DNA of 64,000 bases from contig CM065180.1 of the NCBI GenBank assembly GCA_033026295.1, positions 23,675,023 to 23,739,022 on the forward strand, read 5' to 3'. The notes beneath the pieces were generated by a model. It was not told where the DNA came from. It worked only from the letters and a program-made list of their open reading frames with translations, and ran no database searches. A program made the translations under genes and the position numbers. Positions 1 through 13,747 of the stretch are shown one piece after another (position 1 is the first letter of the stretch; every line of letters begins with the position of its first letter). Origin of the DNA: Channa striata (Eukaryota; Chordata; Actinopteri; Anabantiformes; Channidae).

Positions 1-76
1 GCATCGATGGTAATGTGTTCAAAGTTACTGTATTTTACTGACCGTGGCCCCCGAGGGCCAGAGTTGGACACTCCTG
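1..76. mobile_element. terminus of a hAT-like element, truncated by window start
   Basis: Ends gggccagagttggacactcctg. Its reverse complement, caggagtgtccaactctggc, is the typical terminal inverted repeat form of fish non-autonomous hAT elements. Only this end is inside the window. Confidence 0.6.
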
Positions 77-3000
77 GGTTCAACCGATCAGTCAGATCAG
101 GCTTCACCAGACGGCAGCATCTCCTGGTGCCGGGTCTGCTTGGTAAAAATTCCTCTAGTTTAAAATGAAAAGTCTTTTCCTCTATTGTTACTGTTATTAT
201 AACTTCATGGCCGCCAGTGCAATTTAATCCAGTCCAGGTTGTAACTGTCAGACAGGTGATAATTGTGGGTGGGAGGGGGAGTCTGAAGCTCCACCAGCCT
301 CCAAAATGGCGACATCTGCTGGTCATATCCTTGATGTGACATGTGAATAAATTAAATACAGGATGTTTTTATGCTGCCATTGTTGTTATTCTGTCCAGTA
401 AAGTCTGTGTTATGAAGTTAGATGCATAGACTCGTCAACTCTGAATGAGCAGAATGAGAATCTCAAACACCTTTCAGAAACCTAGTGAAGCCTTTTGGGT
501 TGGCCACACAAAGCTCAACTCTGCTTCAAACGTCACTCCACAAAGACAGAAGTTTTGTGACAAAGTTTTTCAATTTTCCATCTTTGACAAGTTGATTACA
601 AGCAACTCAGTGAGATGATTACGAGATTACAACATGGTTTCCAGCACTAATGCAAAAACAAAACAACACACATTTACGTCCCACGTATCCAGACGGACAA
701 AATATGCCTCCGAGCAGCCTTGCACCTACGTGATGGGTGTATAACTACTTTAAATTTACATACTAACGCAATATACCAATAATAATTATAAATCATTTGA
801 AGGTGTGGCAGACATGAGGGTGTCATCCAGGTGACCAGGTGACGATCTGGTCTTGGACTGGTTCCAGTTATCCCCTGTGGCCAAGGAGCTGGATTCCCAG
901 TCTCTCCCTGCCTCTAGCTGTCCTCTGTCTTGTCCCTTGGGTAGACTCACTACTCTTAAAACTCTTTAACACAGATTTTACTTTCTTTTGTGCACAATGA
1001 AAAAGAATCTTTGAAAAATACAACCACTGGAAGCAAACACGTTCAGGTTTTGACTGTTTGTCATCACGCATTTGACATTTTCCATCTTCACACCATGTGA
1101 AACAGATATTTCTTTCATTGTGATGTCTCGGCGATATATTTCAGCAGCAAACAGCCTGTCTATTTGTTCCTTTGTCCCCCGACAGTCCAACAAAAGTGAG
1201 GTTCATGCTAGAGCAGACGCAGTTCAGAGCCGCTCTGCACAAAGGTCTTTAATGGGGTCACGCCGAGCTCTGTAGACCACCCAGCGGCGTGGGCGAACCC
1301 CCTTTCAGGAATATGTACCCAGAGCTTGGCGGTGATGAGAAATATTCAAAATTCCCTCTTGGACAAAAAGGACCTGTGGCTCTTCTGCTCATACGTGACC
1401 TGTGGCCCCCCCCCCCTCAAAGAGTCCTCAGTCACAGGCGTCAAGGCAGCTTCTGAGCACAGTGAGTTATGACAAACATGAAAGGCACGAAATATGCGAA
1501 TTAAAAATGTCTTCAGAGCTCGTTGTATATAATGTTCATGTTGGAGTTGAAGGCCTGACCTCTTCGTGCACATCAGGTCCAAAGCAGGACTTGTTGTTCC
1601 CACCCGTGAAGATGTGGTAGCACATCTGCCCTGGAGGGAGCAGTGTTGAGCTAAAGGGAGCTGGTGAAGAGTTCTCATCATGACTGTGAGCTCAAGGCAG
1701 GATCCAGGACTGGGCATCACACACTGAGGTGGTCCAGGATCGTCCTGGTCCAGGAGTCCAGAGAAACAAGCCAACGTGCAGAAAAGTCAGTGTGGATAAA
1801 AGCTATTCTTTATCTGAGTATTATGAAATTCTGTACGCATCCTGGAACGCAGAGGACAAATCAGATCTCCAGTCCTTCACCGTACACGGTCTCACAAGTT
1901 TTTTCTTGAACTTTTCACAGTTTTCAAAACAAAGTTACAGGGATTTTATGTGGTTTGAAACTGGATTTCAACGGGAAGAAATTGGCAGTTGACTGAGGAA
2001 CGTCGTGTCGACACTTCAGGGGGGACCCTTCATCTCACGAATCCATGGATGCTCATGTAAGACTGAAAACGAGCCGTCGTTAAGGCAGATTCACAGGAAT
2101 GGTCCAAGGTCTAATCGTCCCACATCTGTCTGACATTTGGAGGTTCCTGTCCCATGTCTCCACTAACAGCCAAAACTGGAGCAAATTCATGAACTCTGCC
2201 CACCTGCTCGTGACACCCCCATCTGCCACATGCATAATGTGAAACAACACACAAGACTTTTACAACCGGGAAGAGGCACCAAAACCAACATCTTCACATG
2301 AGCCACCTGCTCAGTTCGCAACAACACGGAGACTATCTGTAAAAGTGAGATGCTCATCTACAAAAAAACTCAATTTCTGCCTGAAATGTGCGATTTGGGT
2401 TTTATCCTGGTTTACCGTTAGTCTCCATTTCCCCCCAGGTTGAGCTCTGACTTTTTCAGTGCAGACTTGCTTTCAACTCGAAGATGGAGTAGCATGAGAG
2501 TGTGTGTGCAGACATGAAAACGCAGCGTGTGGGGGTCTCAGAACATTAATGAGCGTCATTAGCGGCCATTGTCTCGGGCGCGGCGGCGGCGGCAGCAGCA
2601 GCCCGGTGCACTAAGACACTGCACAAGAATGCGAGATGCAAGTCCAAGTTAATCAACTGCTCACTGCTTTTCTTGGCGTTGGCCGCCACGGTGCCACAGC
2701 CCCGGAGGACAGCGTAATTACAAGCTGCTATCTCGCTAAACAAGGCTCTGCGTCCCAAGCAGAGCCGTGATGACATGATTAGTGTTTTCCTGCTCATTGA
2801 GGTCTTGTGAATTGGGATGCTGACAGCTGTATGTGGTTTGGGAAACGGCGCTGGACTGTTCCGCGGTGCCTTGAAACACAACAACGCCCACCACAGTGAA
2901 CGCTTCATGTGTGAGCTGCACAAATGAGCGTTAGCAGAACAACAGCGGCCTGTCTGTGCTCCGGCCTCCTCAGACTCAACTGGCCCCCTGATTACTGGGG

Positions 3001-5924
3001 GCTAATGAAGACAAATTGTGTGATGCTGTGGAGCGATGAGAGCGACAATTAAGCCAAATGTTTTCCTTTTAATTCCACTAATTCGACTTTTTCTGGCCAG
3101 TTTCCCATTAAAAGGCGACGTCTCTGCGTCACATTCCACATGCCTGGCACCTGCAAAGAAAACTCTGCACTCCATTAAGCCTGAGGCCTGGTGAGGAAAC
3201 TTCTGTGGGACTAAACCCTCGCGGGGCAGGCGAGGCCTTCGCCGGGCAGAGGCCTGAGCTGGGACCTGCCACACGGTGAGTCACCGGCGCTTTCCTCTGT
3301 CCCGCAGGTGCTGCTGGTTTGTGAGGCGGGCAGACGCTGGAGGTCGTCGGCGGAGTGAGTGACGGCGGATCTACAGTGCACGTAGAAAGAAGGGAAATGG
3401 TTTTGGCCTGAGCGGTGCGGAAAGAGGCTGTTAACAGTGTGCTCCAATAATATTTCCATTAACGACTTCACATTAAACCGTCTCTGTTTTCAGCTGCTAG
3501 CAGAGGCTGTGAGCTCCCCGCGTTACACCAGTGTTCTGGTAAAAGAGAAGAGCTGGGGTCTGTTGTAATATATAACCCTCTCTGTCGGATTTTCGAGCTT
3601 TGCAGTTGAGTGGATGAAATGTCTTTAAAGTGGTTTTACAGTATCAGTGCAGTGCAGAAGGACTCCATCCCAGGCGAGATGCGCTCTTGTTATTTTTAAA
3701 CTCCAGAGGTTACACTGATCCATAAATCACCCGGCCCACGGCGTCTCAACGTTCCGGCTCAGCCTGCCTGTCCGCTGCGGGATTTATGATCCGCGGGCGC
3801 AGCGGCGAGCGCCTGCACCGTCTCCTCTGGGCTCCGCGGCGCTCTCCTGTGCACTCGTGTACATATTTAGAGAAAGTGTGTGGGGTGGTCAGAGCGCCGT
3901 GATGCTGCTGCACCTCTCTGGATGCTTAATGAGATGCAGCACTAAAATTAGAGCGCGCATTCCTGCAGGACTCCTTCATAGGTGGGAAGAATCAACAGGG
4001 AAAGAGCTGGGCTGAGAACAGCTAGAGGCACAGAGATAATACGCAGAGCTGAAACCCGAGGGAGGCCCGGGCGACGGTGGAAGCCGCGCTCTGGGCTCTT
4101 TTTTCACTTTCACATTCATCTTGTGAAACTATGTGCTTTCGACAAAACTTGGCAAAGAGGTAAACAGCAATAAAAGGGGATTGGAGTGTACAAGTTTCCT
4201 TTGCCAAGAGTTGGAAAAAACGTCTGGCAACCGAGCCTTGGCCGGTGATGTCATCTCCAGGTCCACAGTTTCTGTTTGTTTCACCTCCATTATACGCGAA
4301 GGTCCAACAGACCTGAATCTCTTGCAGCTTCGACCCTGAGACACTTTTTTCCCTCGCTGGATGTCCAGTTAAAGCCCTGCCAGGCTTTAAAGTTGATCCA
4401 AAGTGAGAGAAATAGTGCAAACACAAACGTCATGCCATTCACGCCTCATCGTGACACATTTATTAGTCCAGCAAATAAAAGTCTTTTAGGGGAAATGAAG
4501 GACTGGTGGTCTACAGTTCCCAACACGGCAAAGAATAAGAACATACCCGACGTGAAGCCCATTCGATTTTTAGCCCGTGTCTCTTACACATTTAAATGTC
4601 TCCTTTCCTGACACAAAGTTTGAGTAAGTCCTGTCCTAAGTTTAGTCAGAACTTGCCGTGTGTTTCGATCATTTTGCCACGGGGCTGCTGATCTCTTCCT
4701 CTGCACGTATAAACAGTCCCAGTTGCGAGTTTAACACAAGAACCGTGAGAGCTGGTGCCAGAACACTGGCTCATAATGTGGTTCGATTTGTTGTCCGTGC
4801 TCATGGTGCAAAACTGTGCAAGCTGGTGGAGGACGTCTCCATGTGTGGCCGGTCCGGTCTTTGTGGGTCGCAGCCATGTGTGCCCCACTTTTAGTGGGTA
4901 ACATCCAGCCTGGACAGGTGTCAGGTGACATCATTCCTAAACGCCCTTTCACGCACGCAGTGGTTCTCGCCACAGACTTTGAAGTTCACGCGCAGCCTCG
5001 CAGCCACCAGTTCTTGTTAAAGGTGCAGTGATAAATATGAAGGAAGCATATTGATGTTGGAAATGCCCCCCAGCATGTGCTCAGCTGTATTTTTACGAGT
5101 TCTGGGCTGAGGTCAAAGTAGCGGTCACCGAACGGCTGCTGCCGCGGGACTCCAAAAGAAAACATGGCAGGCGTCCGCGCCGATTGTTTCTGTTTCCTCC
5201 ATCAGTGGCGAGCAGCGTGTAAAGATTTCAACAGCCGCCTGTGCCACTGTGAGCTGTGCCCACACTGGTCCTCTGCTGTATCTGCGAAATGTTTCCTGTC
5301 GCTGAAGACCAGTCTTCTTATTTCCTGTCTGGATGCGTTAAGGTTTTCTACACTAACATTTTCATTGGCCCCGGAGCTGAATTTCACCACGAGAAGCTCG
5401 GACCTGCCAGCGGCTGTGTTTCCTCAGCTGGTGGATAACCTCCACTCTTCAGGCGTCTGTCCCCCTGCCATCCATTTCCTCCTCTCTGCCGCCTACTGAA
5501 CTGTTACCGATCTTTCAGCACCTTGACACAGTCAACATGACCGCAAGCTCACGTCCAACTCCATCAAATACGACGGACGAGAGGGAAAAACTCAAACTTA
5601 ACTGATCAATATTTTTAGTTTATCTCGAGAACTGATGGACTAATGTCGTTTGACGGACAGATTCGGGATTTCTAGTTAGTTTAAAATGAATGTGGAGGTA
5701 CTGACATGAGAAGAGGTCAGTTTCCCTTTCCCAGGCTCTGATCTGCCCTGAACTTGTCATGTGCTTCGTTCAGACATTTTCAAACGTGCTTCTGTGTTTG
5801 TAGACAGTCAAAAAAGTCCAGTTGCCTACAAATAGCACAGTTTTACAGTGTTTATAAAAAAAATAGAAAAAAGTAGATTACATTTATTTTGCCATATCGC
5901 CCAGCTCTAATTCTGACGGTCTGG

Positions 5925-5958
5925 GGTACCAGGTGGTACCAGGTGGTACCAGGTGGTA
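5925..5958. repeat. 10-bp tandem repeat
   Basis: Unit ggtaccaggt, three full copies plus ggta, each unit containing a GGTACC palindrome. Confidence 0.95.
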
Positions 5959-7209
5959 GACTGGGGACATACTAAACCATATGTCTGGGCTGATAAGAAA
6001 AGATAATGGGCAAATGGAAAAGACGAGGTAAGTTTGAATGATCCGATACAGACAGACTGACCCAAAATCCTTATGACGGCCGCATTCGTAAGCCGTTCTG
6101 CGTCTGCCTCTGAAAATCCTCAGTCCTACAGAAAACAGCTCGACACAGCTTCCTCTTTACGCCAAAGTCCAAAACTGAGGGTTGGTGGGACTTGGATTGG
6201 GCCAGTGTCTGTATGATAATCAGAGATCCAGAAGGAACAGATGCAAATACCAGGCTGGCAATGAAAAGAACCAGACCTCCTGTAGGTGGGTCAGAAAGTC
6301 AGAAAACAGCTTTGATACAAACACTCAGAACACATGCCTGAAATTCGACTCAGGAAACAGAAAAACAATTAGAACCGGCCAGTACAAATGGCGAATGGGT
6401 CAACGGGGCAACTGGAATCAGGTGCTGTAAGGGAAACAGAGCAGGACGGGGTGGGCAGGTGCACCGGTGAAACAGGTCCCAGAAACGAGGACCGGGAACT
6501 TGGGAAGTGTCGGAAAAGACTGTGACGCCTTGTTGTAGTGAATTTTCAGTTTTTTGCAGTTTGGAGAAGTGACGGCCACAGCGCCCTGCAGTTTTCTCAT
6601 GTACGTTAGGGAACTCGGAGGTTTACTTTTAATACAGAATCTGTCCTTAACACCTTTGCTTGACAGGATGGAAGAAGAAGAAGGGGATTACTGTAAATTT
6701 CCTTCCCCCCGAATATCTGAACACACTTTCATTACTCAGGTCCGCTCACTAGCATCAAAGCACACCTCATCCTGTGTCTGCCCGACTCTGCCAAGAATCC
6801 GGTTACGTGGCAGGGCAGCGATGAGGCTCTGAGAGTCCGTACTTTGAAGTTCCCGAAGGTTCTGGAGACAGGGTAAGGAATCACCTGCCATAAAGGAGCG
6901 TGCGTAAGCGCCGAGCTATTTGTTCTGGTGCCTGTGCGGTTACGGGTCCCCGGGGAGGGCTGGCCCGGGCCCCTGTGAGATCACATCAGCGCAGGCTGGG
7001 CGGGAGTCCACCCAGAGGTGGAACTAATGGGCCCATGTGTTCGCAGACACTTCTAAGAGCCAGATGCTGGGAACAGGGACGTCCATCGAGTTTTTCACGA
7101 TACCTCCCCCGGAGAGAAGAGAGAAGGACCCGGTTGAACTTCACACGCATGCTGGCCTCAGAAATCTGCGTCTACAGATGTGCATTTGCTTCTGACAGGA
7201 ATTCTCACA

Positions 7210-7215
<6 letters not shown>

Positions 7216-7258
<43 letters not shown>
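7216..7258. repeat. (CA)n microsatellite
   Basis: About 21 uninterrupted CA units. It generates spurious His/Thr and Val/Cys reading frames. Confidence 0.97.
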
Positions 7259-7260
<2 letters not shown>

Positions 7261-8902
7261 CTCTTCAGACTGTCCTCTCTCTCCTTCTCATTGGTGAAGC
7301 GCACAAGGTGAGAGCGTCTAATAAAAAGGGATTCAGGTCCATTCATCCCATGTGATTTGCCTGACCCAGTAAAAGTCACGTCCCTGTAATTGACCTCTGC
7401 GATCTGACGTGTTATTCAGAGTGCGTCATGATTACCATCTTTCAGAGCCTTTCAGCTGTCACGCCGGCAGTGAAGGGTTCGTTCCACGGAGGTCGAGGCC
7501 TGGGTGTTGTTTTCACCTCACGTGTTCGTCCAAGTCGGCACAAGCTCATTTGTTGTGTCCAGTGTCTCGCTAGCATCTGCACAATTAGTGAGGTTTGTCT
7601 TGTCGGTTGTCGTCTCTCTTCACAGACGGAAACTAAAGGCAGAACGACACAGTCAGATTGTCATTCACCCTTGTTATTCACAGCAATTTGTGACTTTTTC
7701 GATCGGTGTTTTTCACTCAGTTCCGATCACTTTAATTTTTATTACCACACTGAATCCAGGTCAAAACCTGTGGACAAATGTTCAAAAACACCCAGTGGGG
7801 ACTAAAGGTAGAATTACACTTCTCCAATTCATGTAAACACAATGCAGACATACGCGGAGAAAAAAGGAAAAGTCTGACTTTGATATTATTCTATATACTT
7901 CACATGGGACACAAACTATTTGGTTAATGATAATTTCACATTTTACCATTTGGTCTTCATAGAGACAACTGTCATTACATAATGACTCTGTTGTTAAGTG
8001 TCTAAAGTTGTTTTAGTCATTCTCAGAACGAAGCAAACTTATATTTTCAGTCTATCTCTGATTTTCTTTAATGGACTCGGGCTTAGAGAGAAACGTCTAG
8101 TAAATAAGACTCATTTACTCCACAAGAACTGATGCAGACACAGTTCAAGGTGGATAATACGGATTAGAGAAGGACAAGAACAAGTGACTTGCTGGCCAGG
8201 TACTTCCTGGTTCGTTCTCGACACTCTTCCGTGGTCCACGTGACTTCCAGCTCCTGTCCCTGTGGTGACAGCGCCATCTTCCTCGCTTGGATCGAAGCAG
8301 AGGTGGATCGCACACACACACCCTCCGTAAACCCCAGAGAACGTCGGACCGAAGGCCACGGCATCATCAGAGCGGGTCAGTCCCACTCGTCGCTCCACTC
8401 GCTGATGGTGCTGAAGGACACAGAGGGGGGGCAGATTTAGAGAGGGGGGCACGTGTGGTGAGAAGGACTCTGGCACAGTTTTAGGTACGTGGATGGAGCC
8501 AGGTGAACTTTGGCTTCAGCTTTTGTCTCTTGGTGGTCAGGGTTCACGTCTCGTTGTCGCTCTGCGTCTGCAGAATTTGTGGTTGTTCTTTTTTTGTTGT
8601 TTTATGACCAGCTATGTGCAGCTTTGTCGTCTTACGCATCAGTTCACACCATGTTTTATTTGATTTGATTCTGAATCATCCCGTTTATTGGTTATTGTTT
8701 TTACTGTTCCGACTGTTTTTGCCTGGTTCACCTTTTTATCCTCGTCTAGTCAGAGCCACTTTAAATTCTGCATCATTCTGTACGAGATGCAGCTCTTAAT
8801 CAGCCACAGCACACATGTAAATTTCACTGGCCACACTTTCATCTGACGGCACATTGACAGTAACCATGACCTGTCGCACTTACACCCATGACCCCCCCCA
8901 CC

Positions 8903-8924
8903 CACACACACACACACACACACA
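8903..8924. repeat. (CA)n microsatellite
   Basis: Eleven CA units preceded by a C-rich run. Confidence 0.95.
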
Positions 8925-9673
8925 TTTTCAGTCATATAATGACAAGCTTGTGTATTTACACAGAATTCATTCATTAATTGTGTGTGATGTGCAAAACTCG
9001 TGTGTCTCAGAACAGTTTGTTAAGGTGCTAAAAGCTTCACGCCCCCCCCCCGTCAGATGAGATGCGCTGACACACTCTGGTAATGGCTTCGTGTCATTAG
9101 AGGTTCTCGCTTTATCAACATTTCCCTCGGCAGCGTGAGGACGGCTCGGCTGTTAAATTGGCCTGAACCTGGAGTGCCTGTTTTCCCAAGCAAAACTAAT
9201 TGGGGACCTGTTGATTTACAGGCATGGCCAGTTATAATGCGTGTGCATTAGTGCACAGTGGCGCTGGAGCATTTCACAGGCCTGGTTAGGGCACAAAAAA
9301 GGAAAAGTGCGTCCTCTCTTTTCTGGAAGGAGCTGCGGTGCTAATGGAGGCAGACGCCGCACAGCCTCGTGATTTCAAAAGATGCACAACAAGTGAACCT
9401 GCCGGACCCATATCAGTGCAGCCAAGAGCTGCAGGACAGCTGAGAAACCAGCCGCACGCTCCACTCACCCAGATCCGTCAGACAGTGACGGGTGTCGGTG
9501 TACGATCACCGGCCAGGAGTTTACTCAGCGTGTGAGGATCTGTAAATTCTCTCCTGGTGGTCTGACCCCGGTCCTCCTCCTGTGACCCCGTGGACGATGG
9601 GTGAGGCTGTGTTTAATCCCCCCCCCCGACTTCGATGCCACAATGAGCTTCAATCCAGCCACAGCATCTGGAA

Positions 9674-9692
9674 AACACACACACACACACAC
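9674..9692. repeat. (CA)n microsatellite
   Basis: Nine to ten CA units. Confidence 0.9.
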
Positions 9693-12146
9693 AGAGTTAG
9701 CACATTGTGTCTGAACAGGAACCTTTAAATCCTCCTGTCCGAGCAAAAAAATGATACTTGTAATGTTTTACAGTTTCCACCAAAAGATGAGAGGCGTGTT
9801 ACGATTCATAGCTGACTTACGTTTTTAGCCACGTCAACAGATATTCGTCTTCTTCTGAGACAATCCGTGTTTTTGAAGCCGTCCTCCATGAAACAATGTG
9901 GTGTCACTGCCAGAATGAACGAAGTCGCGGACCTGCAGTCAGAAAGTGTTCACCAAAGACCTTCAGTTTGTGCAGAAATCTGAGGTGAGTTTATTTCCTG
10001 TACAAATGGAAGCAGAAACCCACTTTGAAAACCTGATTTCTGACATATTCCTGTGAAAGAAGTTTATTTTCTTCTATTCACTAATTGACCGTTTAGTTGG
10101 TAGCAGCTACTTTTTCAAATGAAAACTGACTTATTGTTGTGAAATTGTTGACCCACTCCACACTGGGGTAAACGTTCGCTTGCAGCTCTCCACTTCCTGC
10201 CCGCCCGATGTCTTCTTGCATTAATCGGAGCCGGCGAGGAGCCTGATTTACGAGCGACGCTGGGCCACTTTGCTCCGACTTTGCTCTTCTGTCAGCTGCA
10301 GATGGAACAACCCGCTGGCTGATGGCGAAAGCAGCCCCGCAGCTATAAAACACACAGCCTGCTGAAGTGGACTTTTACGGTTTTGGGTCATATAGTCGCA
10401 GTATGTGACGTTAGGGTTACTGTTCTGGAAACGGGACCAAAGCGAAAATATTAATCAGAGTTTCGTTGGAAACTAAAACTGAGAGTCACAGGTGTTCTGC
10501 TGAACGGGTTCTAACCCCACGTCAGCACAGGTCCAACACGTCTGTCTCAACCCAGAACTGTCTGGTACCTTCTCAGACGGACGAGCAGCAGCACAGAGGG
10601 GAAAGTGGCGACAGAGAAAGCGATTGTGAGATGTGGGAGTGAGGAGCGCTTGGCACAGCTCGTCTTGTTTGCTCAGTAAACCGCCGAGGCCCGGGTGGTT
10701 TTTCACTGGGGGAAATGCTCGCATTGTTGGGCCCGGAGACCGTGGTTACGGGCCAGGCCGGGGCCCAGCCAGGCAGGTTGGGACAAACAACAAGATGAAG
10801 GTCAGCTAATATAGCAGTTAATTCCACTTCCTGGTCCCCATGACACCCAGGCAGGGTTTATTTGAAGATCCCAGACCCCGAAGTCACTCCGCACTTTGTT
10901 TAGTCCGTGAGTGTCTTTGGTCTGAGCCAACACGTTCACATATTGATGTGTTCAGAGCGGGAGGAAGGAGGGAGGAAGACGGAGAGCACTTTCCACCCAG
11001 GTCTTTGTCTCTTCTGCATTATTTGTCTAATTCGCAATTTTTTTTTATTACATGTAACAAAAAAAAACGTTTTGCATAAATACGCAAAAAATAATAATTT
11101 TTGATTTCTATGATATAAAAGTACCATAACTTATATGTTAACCCGTCCAGGTAATTATTCTGCCTCCAGCTCTGCCCACAAAAAAATGCATATTAAGCGC
11201 AAAGGGCTTGATGGTCGTCGTGGTTTCACAGGTCAAATCGCTTTCAGCTTAAATCAGGCCAAAGTTTGTGCTCACTTCATGTCTTCACCTTGACCTGAAT
11301 GATTCTTTTCCCCGTTGCTTTGTTGAAATAAAAGGCTGAACGTTGGTCTAAGGATCTAAGAGGAGAAAGGACATCATGTCCTGTGAGATGGGGTCTCCTT
11401 ACCCGTCATATCCACACAACCTGCCGTGTTTCACCTGTCAGTCTCTAATGTAACGTCGCAAACATTTAAATGAGACGTGTTGGTACGATTAGTGGAACTG
11501 TAAGCATTTCCTGTTTGGGTTCTACATTACTCCTCTAGTCTTTACTGTCTTTACTATAAAATTCACTGAATATCTTAAAATCTGAAAGTTAACTTTGCTG
11601 TTAGGTTTTAGTTTGGCATTTATTTGATTAAAGTTTTATAAAAGATTCACTGTATTTTTATTAATCAAGTCAACAGCAAAATAAATGAATCAAACTATCA
11701 GCAGATCAAGTCTTCTTGTAGTTTCCTCATCACTGGACGCAGTCGTCTTACTTCCTGCCTTTGATGGATCGTTGAACGTTACTCAAATCGACATATCAAC
11801 GAATTCCATCCCATCAATGAAGTCGATGTGTAAATTAGCTTAAGTAAAGCAGTTAATACGTGTACGTCCCGTGTCTCTGTTTGTGGACGTCCTCTTTTTT
11901 TCAGATCTGTCCGAAACATCAGACACGTCAAAAAAAGTCAGTTTGTCTTTCAAATCTCGTGACAGCCTCATACTCGAAGCTCATGTTTGAACGAGAAGCT
12001 CCTGAAAGATAAACGTGAAGCAGGAACCAGGAGGCCGCGTCCTGCCTCCGTCCCTCTGCTGCTTCCCAGCAGAATGAGGGATCGGTTCTTTGGAGATGGG
12101 CGGAGGACTTGAAGAGGCACTCGATATGAGTCCACGGTGTGAGCGC

Positions 12147-12250
12147 CACACACACACACACGCACACACACACACGCACACACACACACACACGCACACA
12201 CACACACGCACACACGCACACACACACACAAACCCCCCCCCCCCCCCCCC
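12147..12250. repeat. compound (CA)n / (C)18 microsatellite
   Basis: About 84 bp of CA repeats with regularly spaced CG interruptions, then AA and an 18-C homopolymer (12233-12250). Confidence 0.97.
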
Positions 12251-13245
12251 AAACTGCTCTACATTTTTCTCCTTCTCTCAGTGCACATGGTTCAAAAGCT
12301 GCATTTGTGGCACAAAGACTCTCCCACTGGAGAGGCCTCCGTCCCGTCCTGGTCAGAGTTAGTCCAGTTTTTTCTCATTACCATCTCCATGCAGGATTAA
12401 GCCACTTGGCCTTTGGATGGCCATACCCCCCCCCATAAATCAGCTCTTGTTGATGTCTGTCCACGCACACACTGCCCAGTCCAGACGATGCCAGAGTGGA
12501 TTGAGTTGTGGTTCTGCTTCATCAAAGTACAACACTGGACTAAATACCTTCTCCCAGCAATAAAAATCATAATCATCAACATATGATTAAAAATGTATCA
12601 ATTCTTAAATGTAGATTTGCTCCACTCTCCTTTAACTGGATGGAACCAGCTTGACTCATATTGTAGAGAGACTTTGTATTAGTCTGTAAAACACAGATTG
12701 TGCTGACAGACTAACGGTCGGTGGACAGACATAAAGTTTCTAAGTTCACAGTAACGTGTCTTCAAATGAGGATCGTTGAATGTCCATCAGACAGCGTCTC
12801 CTGGACATGAGCTCCCTCTCCTTCACCAAGGGGGGAGACGTAAAGCAGAGCCGAGCCGGTTCTCGATGTTACTGGTCTGAGAACTGGGACAGAGCTGGTC
12901 CCTGCTGATTCACACGTTCGTGATTCATGGACCGAGGACGTGTTTTGTCCACATGCACTAGTGCTCAGTGGCTTTCTTGGATTAAATCACAGAAGCTTTA
13001 CACTTGTGTTGCTCTTTGCTGTTTACGTCTGTGTCGTCCTCACCTCATGTGCAGCTCTCTGGACATTTTCTCATTGTTGTATCAGTGTTTTATTGTCGAA
13101 ATGACAGAGCTGTTAGTGAGACTGTTACTGTCACTGTGTGATGGCTTCAACCATCATTTATCTCTATTACCCCCCAAACACAGTGCAGCACTGGTCCACA
13201 GAAAGGGACAGGGAGGAGAAATAGTCGAGTGCTTTTACTTTTAAT

Positions 13246-13747
13246 CAGGGGTCTCAAACTCAATTTACTTGGGGGCCGCTGGAGGCAGAGTCGGGGTGAG
13301 GCTGGGCCGCATCAGGTTTCCACAAGAAAAACTTTTAAATAATTTTAATCTTCTCAAATGTCTTTATTTTTTATTTTTAACACAAAATAATATGAAAAAA
13401 TAAATAAACAAATTAGAAGAAAATAAATAAGAAATTAATAAGAAAATCAATCAATCAATCAGTAATAAGTAAATAAAATAATAATAATAATTATAATAAT
13501 TAGGATTCAAATGTCTGTATTAACAGTTCTTTAAGCTTTCTTTAAGCTGTCACGTTGAAGTTTCAATCAAGTGTTTAGCCGACGCACAAAGAACGTCATT
13601 TCCTCAATATACGTCATTTCCGTTCCGTGCCGTTCATAACAAACTCGCGGGCCGCACTAACATTAAACTTTAATAATAAGGTGGGGGCCACAAACTATCG
13701 GCTCGCGGGCCGCAATTGGCCCGCGGGCCGCGAGTCTGAGACCCCTG
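13246..13747. mobile_element. non-autonomous hAT element (MITE), 502 bp, both ends present
   Basis: Left terminus caggggtctcaaactc; right terminus in reverse complement caggggtctcagactc (15/16 identical). Flanked by 8-bp candidate target-site duplications, cttttaat and gttttaat (7/8), the length expected for hAT. The interior is AT-rich (aataa repeats) with GC-rich subterminal blocks. There is no transposase frame. Confidence 0.88.

Larger units (their letters stand above)
77..13245. other. gene-free flank downstream of ntn1 (distal part)
   Basis: No reading frame here resembles a known protein, and none has a coherent chain of splice sites. Syntaxin-8, the usual neighbour on this side in mammals, was looked for by its conserved SNARE motif and not seen. 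Contents are microsatellites, a 10-bp tandem repeat and stretches around 2540-3480 and 9080-9280 that read like conserved non-coding sequence. Confidence 0.6.

Noticed and set aside
11928..12252. Cys/Val- and His/Thr-rich reading frames
   Set aside because: Translations of the (CA)n microsatellite in several frames.
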